A stretch of DNA of 64,000 nt. Source: Streptomyces canus 299MFChir4.1 (GTDB taxonomy: Bacteria > Actinomycetota > Actinomycetes > Streptomycetales > Streptomycetaceae). Position numbers and translations under genes: made by a program. The notes under the pieces were generated by a model. The model saw only the letters and a program-made list of their open reading frames with translations, did no database searches and was not told where the DNA came from. Positions 17,777 to 26,086 of this stretch are shown here, one piece after another (the first letter of the stretch is position 1; every line of letters starts with the position of its first letter). Location: NCBI RefSeq assembly GCF_000383615.1, contig NZ_KB911592.1, positions 124,001-188,000 on the forward strand, written 5' to 3'.

Positions 17777-18367
17777 TCAGCCGCCGGACACCCCCGGTCC
17801 CCGTTGCTCGAAAGTCCTGAGCGGCGGCACCGGACGCGGCCCGGTCCCCGGGACCCAGCCCATGTCCAGTTTGCGCAGTCCCACGCCGTCCGGCGCCCAG
17901 ATGTGGCAGCTGTTCAGCACCCCCGCCGTGGAGCGCGGGCCCTGGGACCGCTCACCGGCGTACCGCAGGCCCGCGTTCGCCGAGATGGCCGCCTGCACCA
18001 CCGCGGGGCCCAGGGCGCGGGCCAGCTCGTGCAGGTGCGAGCAGCCGGACACCCCGCGGAACCGCTCCTGGATGGCCCGGTTGTATCCGGCGGCGACACT
18101 GAGCCCGATCAGCGCGTCGAACACCGGGGTGATCAAGGGGCACTCGGCGTGCGGGAAGGTCCGCATGTCCGCGTCGGCGTGCACGACGACCATGTCGGCC
18201 AGGCGTACCCGCACGGCGAGCGCCATCCGGTGGACGACGCCGGCCGACGGCTCCGCCCAGGGGCGCACGTCGCTCAGTTCCGCCTCGACCGAGATCTCGT
18301 CGCCGCCTTCCGCGTACGCGGTGACGGTGATCGTGCGGCGGTGCAGCGGGAGTTCGGACCGGGTCAC
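17777..18367 (-). CDS. DUF2889 family protein
   Basis: 196 aa. The layout (RSELPLHRRTITVTAY at the start, ELSDVRPW, a central HADADMRTFPHAECP, then GVLNSCHIWAPDGVGLRKLD) fits DUF2889. This family has no assigned reaction that I know of and tends to turn up in acyl-CoA or aromatic catabolic neighbourhoods. No transmembrane or signal segments. Several conserved His/Asp/Cys residues (HADAD, FPHAECP, CSHLHEL) would suit metal binding, but that is inference. Overlaps the upstream crotonase gene by 4 bp (coupled). Confidence 0.6.
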   Translation of the reverse strand: MTRSELPLHRRTITVTAYAEGGDEISVEAELSDVRPWAEPSAGVVHRMALAVRVRLADMVVVHADADMRTFPHAECPLITPVFDALIGLSVAAGYNRAIQERFRGVSGCSHLHELARALGPAVVQAAISANAGLRYAGERSQGPRSTAGVLNSCHIWAPDGVGLRKLDMGWVPGTGPRPVPPLRTFEQRGPGVSGG

Positions 18368-19203
18368 GACGACGCCTCCTGCGCGATCGCCGGGGCCACG
18401 GCCGGGGTCTCCCCCAGCCCCGCGAACTCCGGCGGCCGGCGCTCGATGAAGCTGCGTACGCCCTCTCGGTAGTCCGGGGCGCGTTTCGCCGTGGCGAGCA
18501 GGGCGGCAGCGTGGTCGCGGCTCTCCGTGAAGGTCCTCGCCTGGTCGTCGGCGAGCTGGCGCTTGATGAGGGACATCGCGTACGGGCTGGCCGAGCGGGC
18601 CAGTTCACTCGCGTAGGCGAGTGCCGCCGGGAGCAGGCCCTGCGGCTCGACCAGGCGGTTGACGAGGCCCATGGCCAGGGCTTCCGTCCCGTTGATCCGG
18701 CGCGAGGACAGCAGCAGGTCGGCGGCGTTGCCGTAGCCGACCAGCCGGGGCAGGATCCAGGACACGCCGTCCTCGGCCACCAGCCCGCGGGCGCTGAAGG
18801 CGGCCGCGAACTTGGCGTGCGGCACGGCGAACCGGACGTCGCACATCAGCGCCTGGTTGAACCCGATGCCGGCGCAGGCGCCGTTGACGGCCGCCACCAC
18901 GGGCTTCGGGAAGGACATGGGCCGGGTGCGCGGGGGCAGCTGACCCGTCGGCCAGGGGCGGGCGCCCGAGGAGGCGGCGTCGAGGACGCTCATGTCCATG
19001 CCCGGGCAGAAGCTGCGCCCGGCGCCGGTGAGCACCACGGCCCGCACCCGTGGATCGTGCTCCGCCCGGTCGAACAGTTCGTTGTAGAGCAGCTCCATCT
19101 CCAGCGTCCAGGCGTTGTGCCGCTCGGGCCGGTTCAGGGTCAGCAGCATGACCCCGTCGTCGGTGAGATCGGTGAGGATCTCCGGGGCCGGGTTCTCGGT
19201 CAT
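18364..19203 (-). CDS. Crotonase-fold enoyl-CoA hydratase/isomerase
   Basis: 279 aa. CoA-binding and oxyanion loops are present (GAGRSFCPGMDM, NGACAGIGFNQAL). The first hydratase glutamate is replaced (AGIGFNQ where hydratases have GGGxE); the later helix reads ARGLVAEDGVSW with one Glu, a pattern shared with the enzymes at 25222 and 36291. This favours isomerase-like or other crotonase chemistry over plain hydration. ATG 19203 is chosen for GGGAG 8 bases upstream; a GTG at 19212 is possible. First gene of the unit with DUF2889, divergent from the GntR gene, with an operator at 19254-19278. Confidence 0.82.
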   Translation of the reverse strand: MTENPAPEILTDLTDDGVMLLTLNRPERHNAWTLEMELLYNELFDRAEHDPRVRAVVLTGAGRSFCPGMDMSVLDAASSGARPWPTGQLPPRTRPMSFPKPVVAAVNGACAGIGFNQALMCDVRFAVPHAKFAAAFSARGLVAEDGVSWILPRLVGYGNAADLLLSSRRINGTEALAMGLVNRLVEPQGLLPAALAYASELARSASPYAMSLIKRQLADDQARTFTESRDHAAALLATAKRAPDYREGVRSFIERRPPEFAGLGETPAVAPAIAQEASS

Positions 19204-19253
19204 CGAGGTCACTCCCGCGGTATCCGTCGGCTGGACCGGCTTGGATCTGGCTT

Positions 19254-19278
19254 TATAGCTAGATGAATCATCTATATA
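19254..19278. promoter_or_regulatory. AT-rich operator upstream of crotonase/DUF2889
   Basis: TATAGCTAGATGAATCATC followed by TATATA. It contains the 13-bp palindrome AGATGA-A-TCATCT (19261-19273) and begins with the TAGCTA half-site. About 50 bp upstream of the crotonase start. Near-identical in its first 15 bases to the site at 19357-19379 read on the other strand. Confidence 0.7.
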
Positions 19279-19356
19279 CCCAAGGACGTCCAGGGCGCCA
19301 GATCAGATCGTGCACGGAGAAGATCACCGGGGGCTTGACCTGGTACCCTCGATGCA

Positions 19357-19379
19357 CTAAGACGATTCATTTAGCTATA
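19357..19379. promoter_or_regulatory. AT-rich operator upstream of the first GntR gene
   Basis: Read on the minus strand it is TATAGCTAAATGAATCGTC then TTAG, matching 19254-19278 over TATAGCTARATGAATCRTCT. It lies immediately before the GAGGAG ribosome site of the GntR gene, so repression of this regulator by its own product is likely (inference). Confidence 0.7.
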
Positions 19380-19392
19380 CGAGGAGCCCACC

Positions 19393-20196
19393 GTGGCCGA
19401 GGCAGCCCGCACCGCAGAATCGGCGACCGTCCCGGTCCCCGCCCGCAGTCGCGTCGGACGTCAGGTGCGGGTGCCGAAGACCGCCGAGCTGGTCGCCGCC
19501 CACCTGCGTCGCCAGATCGTACGGGGCGAGCTGAAGCCCGGCGACGCGCTGCCCCCGGAGTCGGGCCTGATGGAGCAGTTCGGCATCTCGCGGCCCACGC
19601 TGCGCGAGGCGTTCCGGGTGCTGGAGTCGGAGTCCCTGATCACGGTGCGCCGCGGCGCCCACGGCGGTGCCCGGGTGAGCGCTCCGGACTCGGACGTCGC
19701 CGCTCGCTTCGCCGGCCTGATCCTCGAGTACCGCGGCGCCACCCTCGGCGACATCTACCGCGCCGCGGCCCTCATCGAGCCGCCCTGCGCCCGCCAGCTC
19801 GCCACCAAGCACACGGACGACGACATCAAGCGGCTGCGTGACGCGGTGGCGGCCGAGAAGGCCGTCCTGGACGATCCGCTCGCCCTGGTCGACGCGCAGG
19901 ACGCCTTCCACGCCCTGCTGGTCGAACTCACCGGCAACCAGACCCTGATCCTGCTGTGCGGCATGCTGCGCAACATCATCGACCGGGCCAACGCCTCGTA
20001 CACGGCGGGCGCGGCCGACGCCGAAGCCCAGAAGACGCAGGCCCTCAAGGGACACCGGGCCCATGTGCGGATGGTCGGCCTGATCGAGTCCGGCAAGGCG
20101 GACGAGGCCGAAAAGCTGTGGCAGCGGCACATCTCCAGCGCGGACGACATCGTGAACTCCGCGGGACCCAAGACGGTGCTCGAACTCCTCGACTGA
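19393..20196 (+). CDS. GntR-family (FadR/FCD) transcriptional regulator
   Basis: 267 aa. Winged helix-turn-helix at about 28-100 (LRRQIVRGELKPGDALPPES, SRPTLREAFRVLESESLI, RRGAHGGARV), then an all-helical FCD effector domain to the C-terminus (DAFHALLVELTGN, GHRAHVRMVGLIESG). FCD domains typically bind acyl-CoA or organic acids, often with a metal held by Asp/His. GTG 19393 follows GAGGAG at 19381-19386. Its recognition-helix residues are identical to those of the regulator at 40260-41051, suggesting the same operators. Flanked on both sides by AT-rich sites. Confidence 0.9.
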   Translation: MAEAARTAESATVPVPARSRVGRQVRVPKTAELVAAHLRRQIVRGELKPGDALPPESGLMEQFGISRPTLREAFRVLESESLITVRRGAHGGARVSAPDSDVAARFAGLILEYRGATLGDIYRAAALIEPPCARQLATKHTDDDIKRLRDAVAAEKAVLDDPLALVDAQDAFHALLVELTGNQTLILLCGMLRNIIDRANASYTAGAADAEAQKTQALKGHRAHVRMVGLIESGKADEAEKLWQRHISSADDIVNSAGPKTVLELLD

Positions 20197-20246
20197 CCGG
20201 CCCCACCCCCGCGGCGGACCCGCCTCCGTTCCCCCCTTGCGCTCTC

Positions 20247-20283
20247 TAATCAGTTAGATAATTATAGAAGGCGTACTGAATAG
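20247..20283 (+). promoter_or_regulatory. AT-rich operator/promoter of amidohydrolase
   Basis: TAATCAGTTAGATAATTATAG at 20247-20267 and ACTGAATAG at 20275-20283. The two blocks recur with the same 24-bp offset upstream of the crotonase at 31674 (31626-31659). TATAAT-like stretches inside suggest the operator overlaps the -10 region. Ends about 25 bp before the gene. Confidence 0.7.
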
Positions 20284-20307
20284 TTCCTGGGGCCCGGAGG
20301 CGACGCC

Positions 20308-21489
20308 ATGGCCGAACAGCGCAAGCCCATCTTCGACTGCGACCAGCACATGTACGAGGAGCGGGACTCCTTCACCCGCTACCTTCCCAAGGAGTTCCTC
20401 GGTGCGGCCGTCGCCCCGGTGACCCTGCCGGACGGGCGGGAGGTGATCCTCGCCGGGGACCGCATCGTCGTATGCCTGGAACCGGAGTTCGGGCAGGTCT
20501 ACCGTCCCGGTTCGCTCAAGGAGATGCTCAAGGCGATGGCCTCGGGCAACCCCGAGGAGACGTACCAGTTCGAGCCGATGCACGAGTCGTACCAGAACCG
20601 CGAGGCCCGGCTGCGGGTCATGGACGAGCAGGGTCTGGACCAGACGATCATCTACCCGGGCGGCTGGGCGCTGGTCGCCGAGGAATACGTGAAGGGCGTG
20701 GAGCCGCTCTATGCCAACTACCACTCCTTCAACCGGTACATGAACGAGGTCTGGGGCTTCAACCACCAGGGCCGCATCTACGCCCCCGCGCTGCTGTCAC
20801 TGCGCGATCTGCCCAGCGCCGTCAAGGAGTTGGAGTACGTCCTCAACCAGGGCGCCCGCTTCATCCTGCTGCCCACCGGCCCCGTGTACGGCCGCTCGCC
20901 GGGCGACCCGTACTTCGACCCGTTCTGGAAGCTGGTCAACGAGGCCAAGGCGAGCGTCTGCTACCACATCAGCGAGTTCTACTACAACTCGCAGGTGGCA
21001 CCCTCCTGGGGCTACGACCCGAACCCCATCCACTTCCAGATGTCGGCCTGGCAGTGGCAGAACACCTACGGCCAGCGGCCCGTCGAGGAGACGCTGTCCG
21101 CGCTGATCTTCGACAACCTCTTCGGCCGGTTCCCCGACATCAACGTCCTGGTGTCCGAGTTCGGCTCCGAGTGGGTGCCGCACTTCGTGCGCCACATGGA
21201 CAAGAGCCGTGGCATGGGCCGCAACGGCCCCTGGATCGGCGGGCAGTTGGACGAGCGCCCCAGCCAGGTCTTCCGCAAGCACGTCCGCGTGGTGCCCTAT
21301 CCGGAGGACGACATCGTGAACGTCGTCAAGCGCCTCGGCTACCACGAGTCCATCGTCATGGGCTCCGACTTCCCGCACGCGGAGGGCCTGGCCAATCCGG
21401 CGGACTTCCGCAAGCTCATCGCGGAACTCGACGAGTCGGCGCAGGACGACATCATGTTCAACAACGCCCAGCAGCTGATCAGCCGCTGA
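20308..21489 (+). CDS. Amidohydrolase-2 family metal-dependent hydrolase
   Basis: 393 aa TIM-barrel amidohydrolase of the amidohydrolase-2/ACMSD-like group. N-terminal metal motif region reads FDCDQHMYE; a later His pair candidate is CYHISEFYY, and the terminal Asp is in MGSDFPHAEG. Members decarboxylate or hydrolyse ring and acid substrates, often in aromatic catabolism. The length is usual. ATG at 20308 with GGAGG-like GCCCGGAGG upstream. It is a single-gene unit under its own AT-rich element and ends at a hairpin terminator. The actual reaction is not readable. Confidence 0.82.
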   Translation: MAEQRKPIFDCDQHMYEERDSFTRYLPKEFLGAAVAPVTLPDGREVILAGDRIVVCLEPEFGQVYRPGSLKEMLKAMASGNPEETYQFEPMHESYQNREARLRVMDEQGLDQTIIYPGGWALVAEEYVKGVEPLYANYHSFNRYMNEVWGFNHQGRIYAPALLSLRDLPSAVKELEYVLNQGARFILLPTGPVYGRSPGDPYFDPFWKLVNEAKASVCYHISEFYYNSQVAPSWGYDPNPIHFQMSAWQWQNTYGQRPVEETLSALIFDNLFGRFPDINVLVSEFGSEWVPHFVRHMDKSRGMGRNGPWIGGQLDERPSQVFRKHVRVVPYPEDDIVNVVKRLGYHESIVMGSDFPHAEGLANPADFRKLIAELDESAQDDIMFNNAQQLISR

Positions 21490-21507
21490 GCGACATGGTC
21501 GAGCGGG

Positions 21508-21538
21508 GAGCCCGGTACCGGAGTTGGGTACCGGGCTC
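21508..21538. terminator. Terminator hairpin after amidohydrolase
   Basis: Arms 21508-21519 (GAGCCCGGTACC) and 21527-21538 form a perfect 12-bp stem with a 7-nt loop, 18 bp after the amidohydrolase stop. Confidence 0.8.
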
Positions 21539-21579
21539 AAGCCTGTCCGGGGTAGCGGCGCACCGCCTTTCCAGGCGTC

Positions 21580-21647
21580 GGCCGAGCCACATCGCACCCG
21601 CCCCTCCACGGACCGCCGCGGTCGGGCGATGTGTTACGCGCTCGGCC
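21580..21647 (-). terminator. Extended inverted repeat, possible terminator of the leftward operon
   Basis: GGCCGAG (21580-21586) and CTCGGCC (21641-21647) enclose a second pair CACATCGC (21588-21595)/GCGATGTG (21626-21633), which encloses a small GACCG/CGGTC stem. It lies downstream of the serine-hydrolase gene that ends the leftward operon. Branched structure predicted by eye only. Confidence 0.4.
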
Positions 21648-21708
21648 TTCTCGACGGCATCGCGTTCATCCCGGTGGTGGGGCCGCGACCATGGCACGCA
21701 CCCCCGCC

Positions 21709-22839
21709 TTACGGGTCCGTGAGATCCGCCGCGAGATTCGCGATGTTGGTGAGCAGTGCCGTGCCGCGCCGGGAGTGGTCGTAGCCGGCGAGGGGGTAGC
21801 CGTTGCTCAGGCAGGCGAAGGACAGACCGGTCTCCGGGTCCATGAAGCCGAGTTGGTAGGCGGCTCCGGCGCTGCCGAAGAGGGCGGCCGAACCGGTGGA
21901 CGGCAGGTTGCTGCCCGCGTCCGGTCCGGCCACGGTGACGAACAGGCCCATACTGGTACGGCGGTTGGAGCCGCCCCCGTAGATCTGCTCCCCGTGCGGG
22001 CGGTCCGTCAGCCGGATCCGGGTGCCCTCCGCCACGGCCTCCGGCTTCCACAGTCCCGAGTGTTCCAGCGCCTGGAAGTACAGGGCGACGTCGGCGGCCG
22101 TGGCGACCAGCGCGTGGCTGGGCTCCCCGCCCGCCAGCACCCGCGGGTCGGACAGGTACCACGGACCCCAGGGGTCGGGCTCCTGCTCGTCGCTCGTACG
22201 GTCAGTGACGGTCATCGGGGCTACGGTGGCGGGCTGCCGATCCACCGGTACGCCGAGTTCGAGCGAGGACAGGCCGAGCGGTACGGCGATCCGGTCGCGC
22301 AGGTAGTCGGCGAAGGCCAGTCCCGTACGCCGTTCCACGATCTCGGCGATCAGCCAGGCCGCCGAGGTGAGGTGGAACTGGAAGCGGCTGCCCGGCGGAC
22401 AGTCGAGCCGCCAGCGGCCGAAGGCGGCGAGACGCTGCTCGCGGTCGAGCATCTTCGGGTAGCCGAGCGGTGCGAAGGGGAAGCCGGCGGTGTGGGTGAG
22501 CACCTGCTCGACCGTCACCTCCTCCTTCCCGTTCGTCGCGAACTCCGGGATGATCGCGGCGACTTGCTCGGCCACGTCCAGCTGGCCGTCGCCGATCAGC
22601 TTCCAGACCGCGCCCGCGACGATCGACCGCCCGACGGACTGCAGGACGTATCGCGTGGACGGTTCGGCCTCTCCCCAGGTCTCGAAGGCGACCAGCCTTC
22701 CGCCCCGCGCCACGGCGACCTGGGCGGACGGCAACCGTCCGTGCTCGACCTCCAGGCGGATCCGGCGCAGGAGCAGGTCCAGCCGGTGCGGGTCGACGCC
22801 GACGGCTTCCGGGACGACGACCGAGTGGTCAAGCGTCAC
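21709..22839 (-). CDS. Class-C beta-lactamase/esterase-fold protein with altered catalytic motifs
   Basis: 376 aa serine-hydrolase fold of the class C beta-lactamase/EstB type. The nucleophile region reads QSVGRS (Ser68, then Arg71 where the family has the SxxK lysine); the second motif reads FQFHLTS, with Phe155 where relatives have the Tyr of the YxN/YHxTS motif; the late His-x-Gly region reads FGSAGAAY. HTAGF between them is normal. By my alignment all three catalytic-motif residues other than Ser are substituted, so ordinary hydrolase activity is doubtful. GTG 22839 overlaps the end of the CoA-ligase gene; AGGAG lies upstream. No signal peptide, so cytoplasmic. Confidence 0.8.
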   Translation of the reverse strand: MTLDHSVVVPEAVGVDPHRLDLLLRRIRLEVEHGRLPSAQVAVARGGRLVAFETWGEAEPSTRYVLQSVGRSIVAGAVWKLIGDGQLDVAEQVAAIIPEFATNGKEEVTVEQVLTHTAGFPFAPLGYPKMLDREQRLAAFGRWRLDCPPGSRFQFHLTSAAWLIAEIVERRTGLAFADYLRDRIAVPLGLSSLELGVPVDRQPATVAPMTVTDRTSDEQEPDPWGPWYLSDPRVLAGGEPSHALVATAADVALYFQALEHSGLWKPEAVAEGTRIRLTDRPHGEQIYGGGSNRRTSMGLFVTVAGPDAGSNLPSTGSAALFGSAGAAYQLGFMDPETGLSFACLSNGYPLAGYDHSRRGTALLTNIANLAADLTDP

Positions 22840-24322
22840 GTGGTTCTCCTTCGAGCGGGGTGAATTCCCCTTCGAGCGCGGTGGGTTCCCGAAGGCTTCG
22901 GCGTATGACCTTGCCGTTCGCGTTGCGCGGCAGGTCGTCCACGAACCACCAGCGGACGGGGACCTTGAACCCGGACAGCCGGGCGCGGGTGTGACGGGTG
23001 AGTGCCGCGGGCTGCGGTGGGGCGTCGGGATCGGCGGGGACGACGAAGGCGACGACGGTCTGACCGAGCCGCTCGTCCGGAACGCCGGTGACCGCGACGT
23101 CCGCCACCCCGGGGTGCGCGGACAGCACCGTCTCCACCTCCAGCGGGTGGACGTTCTCGCCACCACGGATGATCATGTCGGTGCGTCGGCCGAGCAGGTA
23201 GAGATACCCGTCCTCCGCCACGCGGCCCAGGTCGCCGCTGTGCAGCCAGCCCTCGGCGTCGATCCTGAAGAGGTGGTCGGCGCGGGCGTGGATCTCTCCG
23301 ACGCCTTCCGGCCCGGGGTCGTGGACCCTGATCTCGACACCGGGTGCGGGCCGCCCCACCGATCGCAGCAGCTCGGTGCGCCCGGCCACCGCCTCCCGGT
23401 GGTCCTCCGGGGTGAGCACACTGATCGGGGAGCCCTCGGTCTGGCCGAACATGTTGAGCATGCGGACGCCGGGCATCGCCTGGTACGTCCGCCGCAGCGT
23501 GCCGGGGCGGACGGGCGCACCGCCGTACTGGAGGGTCCGCAGCCTTTCGTGGCGGGCCTGTCCGGCCGCAAGCAGGGTCTCCAGCATCGCGGGGACCATG
23601 CTGGTGTGGGTGGTGCCGAGGTCCCGCAGCAGGGTCCAGCCCTCGACGGTGAAGCGGGGCAGACCGGTGATCAGGGCGCCGGCGGCGAGGGCGACGGCGA
23701 TGTTGCCGAGGCCCGCGATGTGGTGGAAGGGCGCGCTGCCGCCGTAGAAGCTGTCGGGGTCGAGCCCGCACAGCCGCCCGTTCACGCGGGCCCGGGCGGC
23801 CAGGCGCCGTTGGCTCATGGGGACGGGCTTGGGCAGGCCCGTCGTTCCGGAGGTGTGCAGGACGGCGGCGAGGTCGTCGGGTCCGGCAGTCAACCGCCGT
23901 GCGCCGGGCGGCAGTTCGGGCACGATGGCGATCCGCCGGCCGGACAGTTCGGCGGCCTGCCTGCCGAGGTCGGCGAACTCGGGCTGGGCCAGCAGGACGT
24001 GAGCCCGCGTTTCCTTGACCACGGCGGCGATCTCGTAGGCCGTCATGCGGACGCCGAGCGGTGCGAGCGGGTGGCCGGATCCGGCGCCGCCGATCACCAG
24101 CGCGAGGGCGTCGGCGGAGGTGGCGACCAGTGCGGGCACCGGTTCGCCGGGTTCCAGGCCGAGGGTGTCGAGCAAGTCGGCCGCGCCGGCCGCTCGGTCG
24201 AGGAGTTCGCGTCCGGTCCAGGTCAGGTCGCCGAACCGGACGGCGGGGCGGGCGTGGTCGTAAGCGCGGCTCACCAGGGCGGTCCAGGTGGCCGCCTGCA
24301 TCCCTTCCTGCGCGGCGGCCAT
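22829..24322 (-). CDS. AMP-forming acyl-CoA ligase (FadD/MenE-like)
   Basis: 497 aa ANL-superfamily ligase: activates a carboxylate with ATP to acyl-AMP, then to the CoA thioester. LHTSGTTGLPKPVPMS (P-loop, near 155), GQTEGS (A5), HSGDLG, GRRTDMIIRGGENV hinge, and catalytic Lys in RNANGKVIRR near the C-terminus are all intact. Fifth gene of the six-gene leftward operon from 26578, following the MaoC pair by 4 bp, so it may generate or recycle the substrate of that hydratase. Substrate unassigned. Confidence 0.88.
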   Translation of the reverse strand: MAAAQEGMQAATWTALVSRAYDHARPAVRFGDLTWTGRELLDRAAGAADLLDTLGLEPGEPVPALVATSADALALVIGGAGSGHPLAPLGVRMTAYEIAAVVKETRAHVLLAQPEFADLGRQAAELSGRRIAIVPELPPGARRLTAGPDDLAAVLHTSGTTGLPKPVPMSQRRLAARARVNGRLCGLDPDSFYGGSAPFHHIAGLGNIAVALAAGALITGLPRFTVEGWTLLRDLGTTHTSMVPAMLETLLAAGQARHERLRTLQYGGAPVRPGTLRRTYQAMPGVRMLNMFGQTEGSPISVLTPEDHREAVAGRTELLRSVGRPAPGVEIRVHDPGPEGVGEIHARADHLFRIDAEGWLHSGDLGRVAEDGYLYLLGRRTDMIIRGGENVHPLEVETVLSAHPGVADVAVTGVPDERLGQTVVAFVVPADPDAPPQPAALTRHTRARLSGFKVPVRWWFVDDLPRNANGKVIRRSLREPTALEGEFTPLEGEPRDA

Positions 24323-24326
24323 CGGG

Positions 24327-24749
24327 TCAGGGCTCCAGGCGGGCCGCCGCGGTGCCGGTGACCACCTCGGCGCCGTCCTGGTTGACGGTGCGCAGGGTGA
24401 AGTGGACGACCGGGCCGCTCGGCGTGTCCTCGATCGACTCGACGGTGACCGTGGCGGTGAGGGTGTCGCCGGGCCAGACCTGGGCCTTGAAGCGCACGCC
24501 GTAGCGCAGCAGTGCCTCGGTGCCCACCCAGTCCGTCAGGACCCGGCCGGTCATGCCCATCGTCAGCATGCCGTGGGCGAACACGCGGGGATAGCCCGCG
24601 GCCTCGACGGCGAACCGCTCGTCGGTGTGCAGGGGGTTGAAGTCGCCGGAGGCACCCGCGTACTGCACGATCCGGGTGCGCTTGAGGTCGTCGACGAGGA
24701 TGCTCTCGCGGGTCTCGCCGACCTTGATGTCGTCCGGGCTCAGGCTCAT
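24327..24749 (-). CDS. MaoC-like (R)-enoyl-CoA hydratase, catalytic subunit
   Basis: 140 aa single hot-dog domain. The hydratase-2 motif GDFNPLH supplies Asp36 and His41, the catalytic pair that adds water to trans-2-enoyl-CoA giving the (3R)-hydroxy product. Starts 4 bp inside the preceding gene, which encodes a second hot-dog domain without the His. Two-gene MaoC heteromers of this kind occur in actinobacterial steroid catabolism (ChsH1/ChsH2-type). The (3R) product would suit the MFE-2-like SDRs at 53861 and 60597 (inference). Confidence 0.85.
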   Translation of the reverse strand: MSLSPDDIKVGETRESILVDDLKRTRIVQYAGASGDFNPLHTDERFAVEAAGYPRVFAHGMLTMGMTGRVLTDWVGTEALLRYGVRFKAQVWPGDTLTATVTVESIEDTPSGPVVHFTLRTVNQDGAEVVTGTAAARLEP

Positions 24750-25198
24750 CGGGCGTCCTTCGGGGTCGCCGGGCCCTCGGGGACGACGGCCACGGTCACG
24801 GCGCTGACGACCGGTTCGCCGTCGGCGTCCCGGTACTCGGTGATGCGCTCGCTGAAGAGCAGGCGGCCGGTGCGGCCCTGCTTCTCCCAGCTGCGGCCGG
24901 TGCTGTTGTGCGCGTAGAGGGTCTCGCCGGCGCGCACCGGGCGGTGGTACTCGAAGTGCTGCTCGGCGTGGAGCCCGCCACCGCCCTCGGCCATGACGCC
25001 GGCGTCACGCCCCGACCCGAACCACTCCTCGTCCGGCTTGGGACGCAGGTGGTAGCCGGGGTCGTAGTGGGCGCTCGCCATGGTGAAGGTGGGCGGTGCG
25101 AGCGCCGACTCGCCCGTGTAGGCCGGGTTCTCGTCACCGATGGCACGGGCGAACATCATGATGTGCCCGGCCTCGACGGGGAAGGGTTGCCCTGTCAT
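24746..25198 (-). CDS. MaoC-like hot-dog protein, non-catalytic partner (FAS1-like dehydratase N-domain)
   Basis: 150 aa hot-dog domain of the N-terminal MaoC/FAS1-like type. The hydratase motif position reads GDENPAYTG: Asp and Asn-Pro are kept but His is Tyr, as in the substrate-binding half of double-hot-dog hydratases. It probably forms the acyl-binding half of a heteromer with the 24327-24749 product. Translationally coupled to it by ATGA overlap. Follows the crotonase gene by 23 bp in the same leftward operon. Confidence 0.8.
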   Translation of the reverse strand: MTGQPFPVEAGHIMMFARAIGDENPAYTGESALAPPTFTMASAHYDPGYHLRPKPDEEWFGSGRDAGVMAEGGGGLHAEQHFEYHRPVRAGETLYAHNSTGRSWEKQGRTGRLLFSERITEYRDADGEPVVSAVTVAVVPEGPATPKDAR

Positions 25199-25221
25199 CT
25201 GCGTGTGCTCCTCGCATCGGT

Positions 25222-26082
25222 TCAGTACGGCAGAAACGCGTCGCGCGTGGCCTCGTCCGGGTCGAAGTCCGGGGGCAGCCCATCGAACTTGGGCTCCCGC
25301 TTCTCCATGAAGCTCGACACGCCCTCGCGGAAGTCGGGCGAGCCCGCGAAGTACTCCATGGCGGAGTAGGAGCGGGCGAGGGCGTCGGTGAAGGTGCGGT
25401 CCAGGTCGCCGTACACCTGGTGCCGCAGGACGGCCATGGCCCGCGGTGAGCAGTTGCGGGCGATGTCCCGGGCGTAGGCGCGGGCCGCGTCGAGCAGATC
25501 CGCGGGTTCCACGACGCGGCTGACCAGGCCGAGGCTCTTCGCCTCGTCGGCGTCGAAGACGCGGCCGGACAGCAGCAGGTCGAGGGCGTTCTCCAGGCCG
25601 ATGACGCGCGGCAGCACGTAGGGCAGGTTGTACTCGCCGGCCAGGCCGCGGCGGGTGAACGCGGTGGTGAAGCGGGCCCCTCGAGCGGCGAAGCGGACGT
25701 CGCAGATGAGCGCCTGGACCAGGCCGATGCCCGCGCAGGCGCCGTTGACGGCGGCGATCAGCGGCTTCGGCATGTTCCGCCTGCTGTACATGGGGACGCG
25801 GGCCTGGAGGTTGAGGGACTCCCCCGGTTGCGAGTTCTGCTCCAGGCGCTGCATGTCCATCCCCGGGCAGAAGGCCCTGCCCGCACCGGTGATGATCACG
25901 ACTCTGACGGTGGGGTCCTGCGCGGCCTGGTCGAGGAGCGCGAAGAAGCGGCGCTCCATCGGCAGACTCCACGCGTTCTTGCGCTCCGGCCGGTTGAGGG
26001 TGACGGTGGCGACGCCGTCCTCGTCCACCTCGTACAGGACCAGGTCCAGGTCCTCGGGGGCCACCACGGTTTCCTCGGGCAT
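25222..26082 (-). CDS. Crotonase-fold enoyl-CoA hydratase/isomerase
   Basis: 286 aa crotonase. GAGRAFCPGMDM and NGACAGIGLVQAL form the CoA/oxyanion pocket. Like the enzymes at 18364 and 36291, the first hydratase Glu is missing and the second helix reads RRGLAGEYNLPYVLPR with a single Glu. The three look like one paralogous subfamily. Hydration in this operon is already covered by the MaoC pair, so isomerisation or another crotonase reaction is more likely (inference). ATG 26082 has GAGGAG upstream; GTG 26085 is adjacent. Confidence 0.82.
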   Translation of the reverse strand: MPEETVVAPEDLDLVLYEVDEDGVATVTLNRPERKNAWSLPMERRFFALLDQAAQDPTVRVVIITGAGRAFCPGMDMQRLEQNSQPGESLNLQARVPMYSRRNMPKPLIAAVNGACAGIGLVQALICDVRFAARGARFTTAFTRRGLAGEYNLPYVLPRVIGLENALDLLLSGRVFDADEAKSLGLVSRVVEPADLLDAARAYARDIARNCSPRAMAVLRHQVYGDLDRTFTDALARSYSAMEYFAGSPDFREGVSSFMEKREPKFDGLPPDFDPDEATRDAFLPY

Positions 26083-26086
26083 CACG

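Noticed and set aside
22839-24322. Siderophore or non-ribosomal peptide adenylation domain
   Set aside because: Stand-alone ligase with full C-terminal domain and no carrier or condensation domains nearby.
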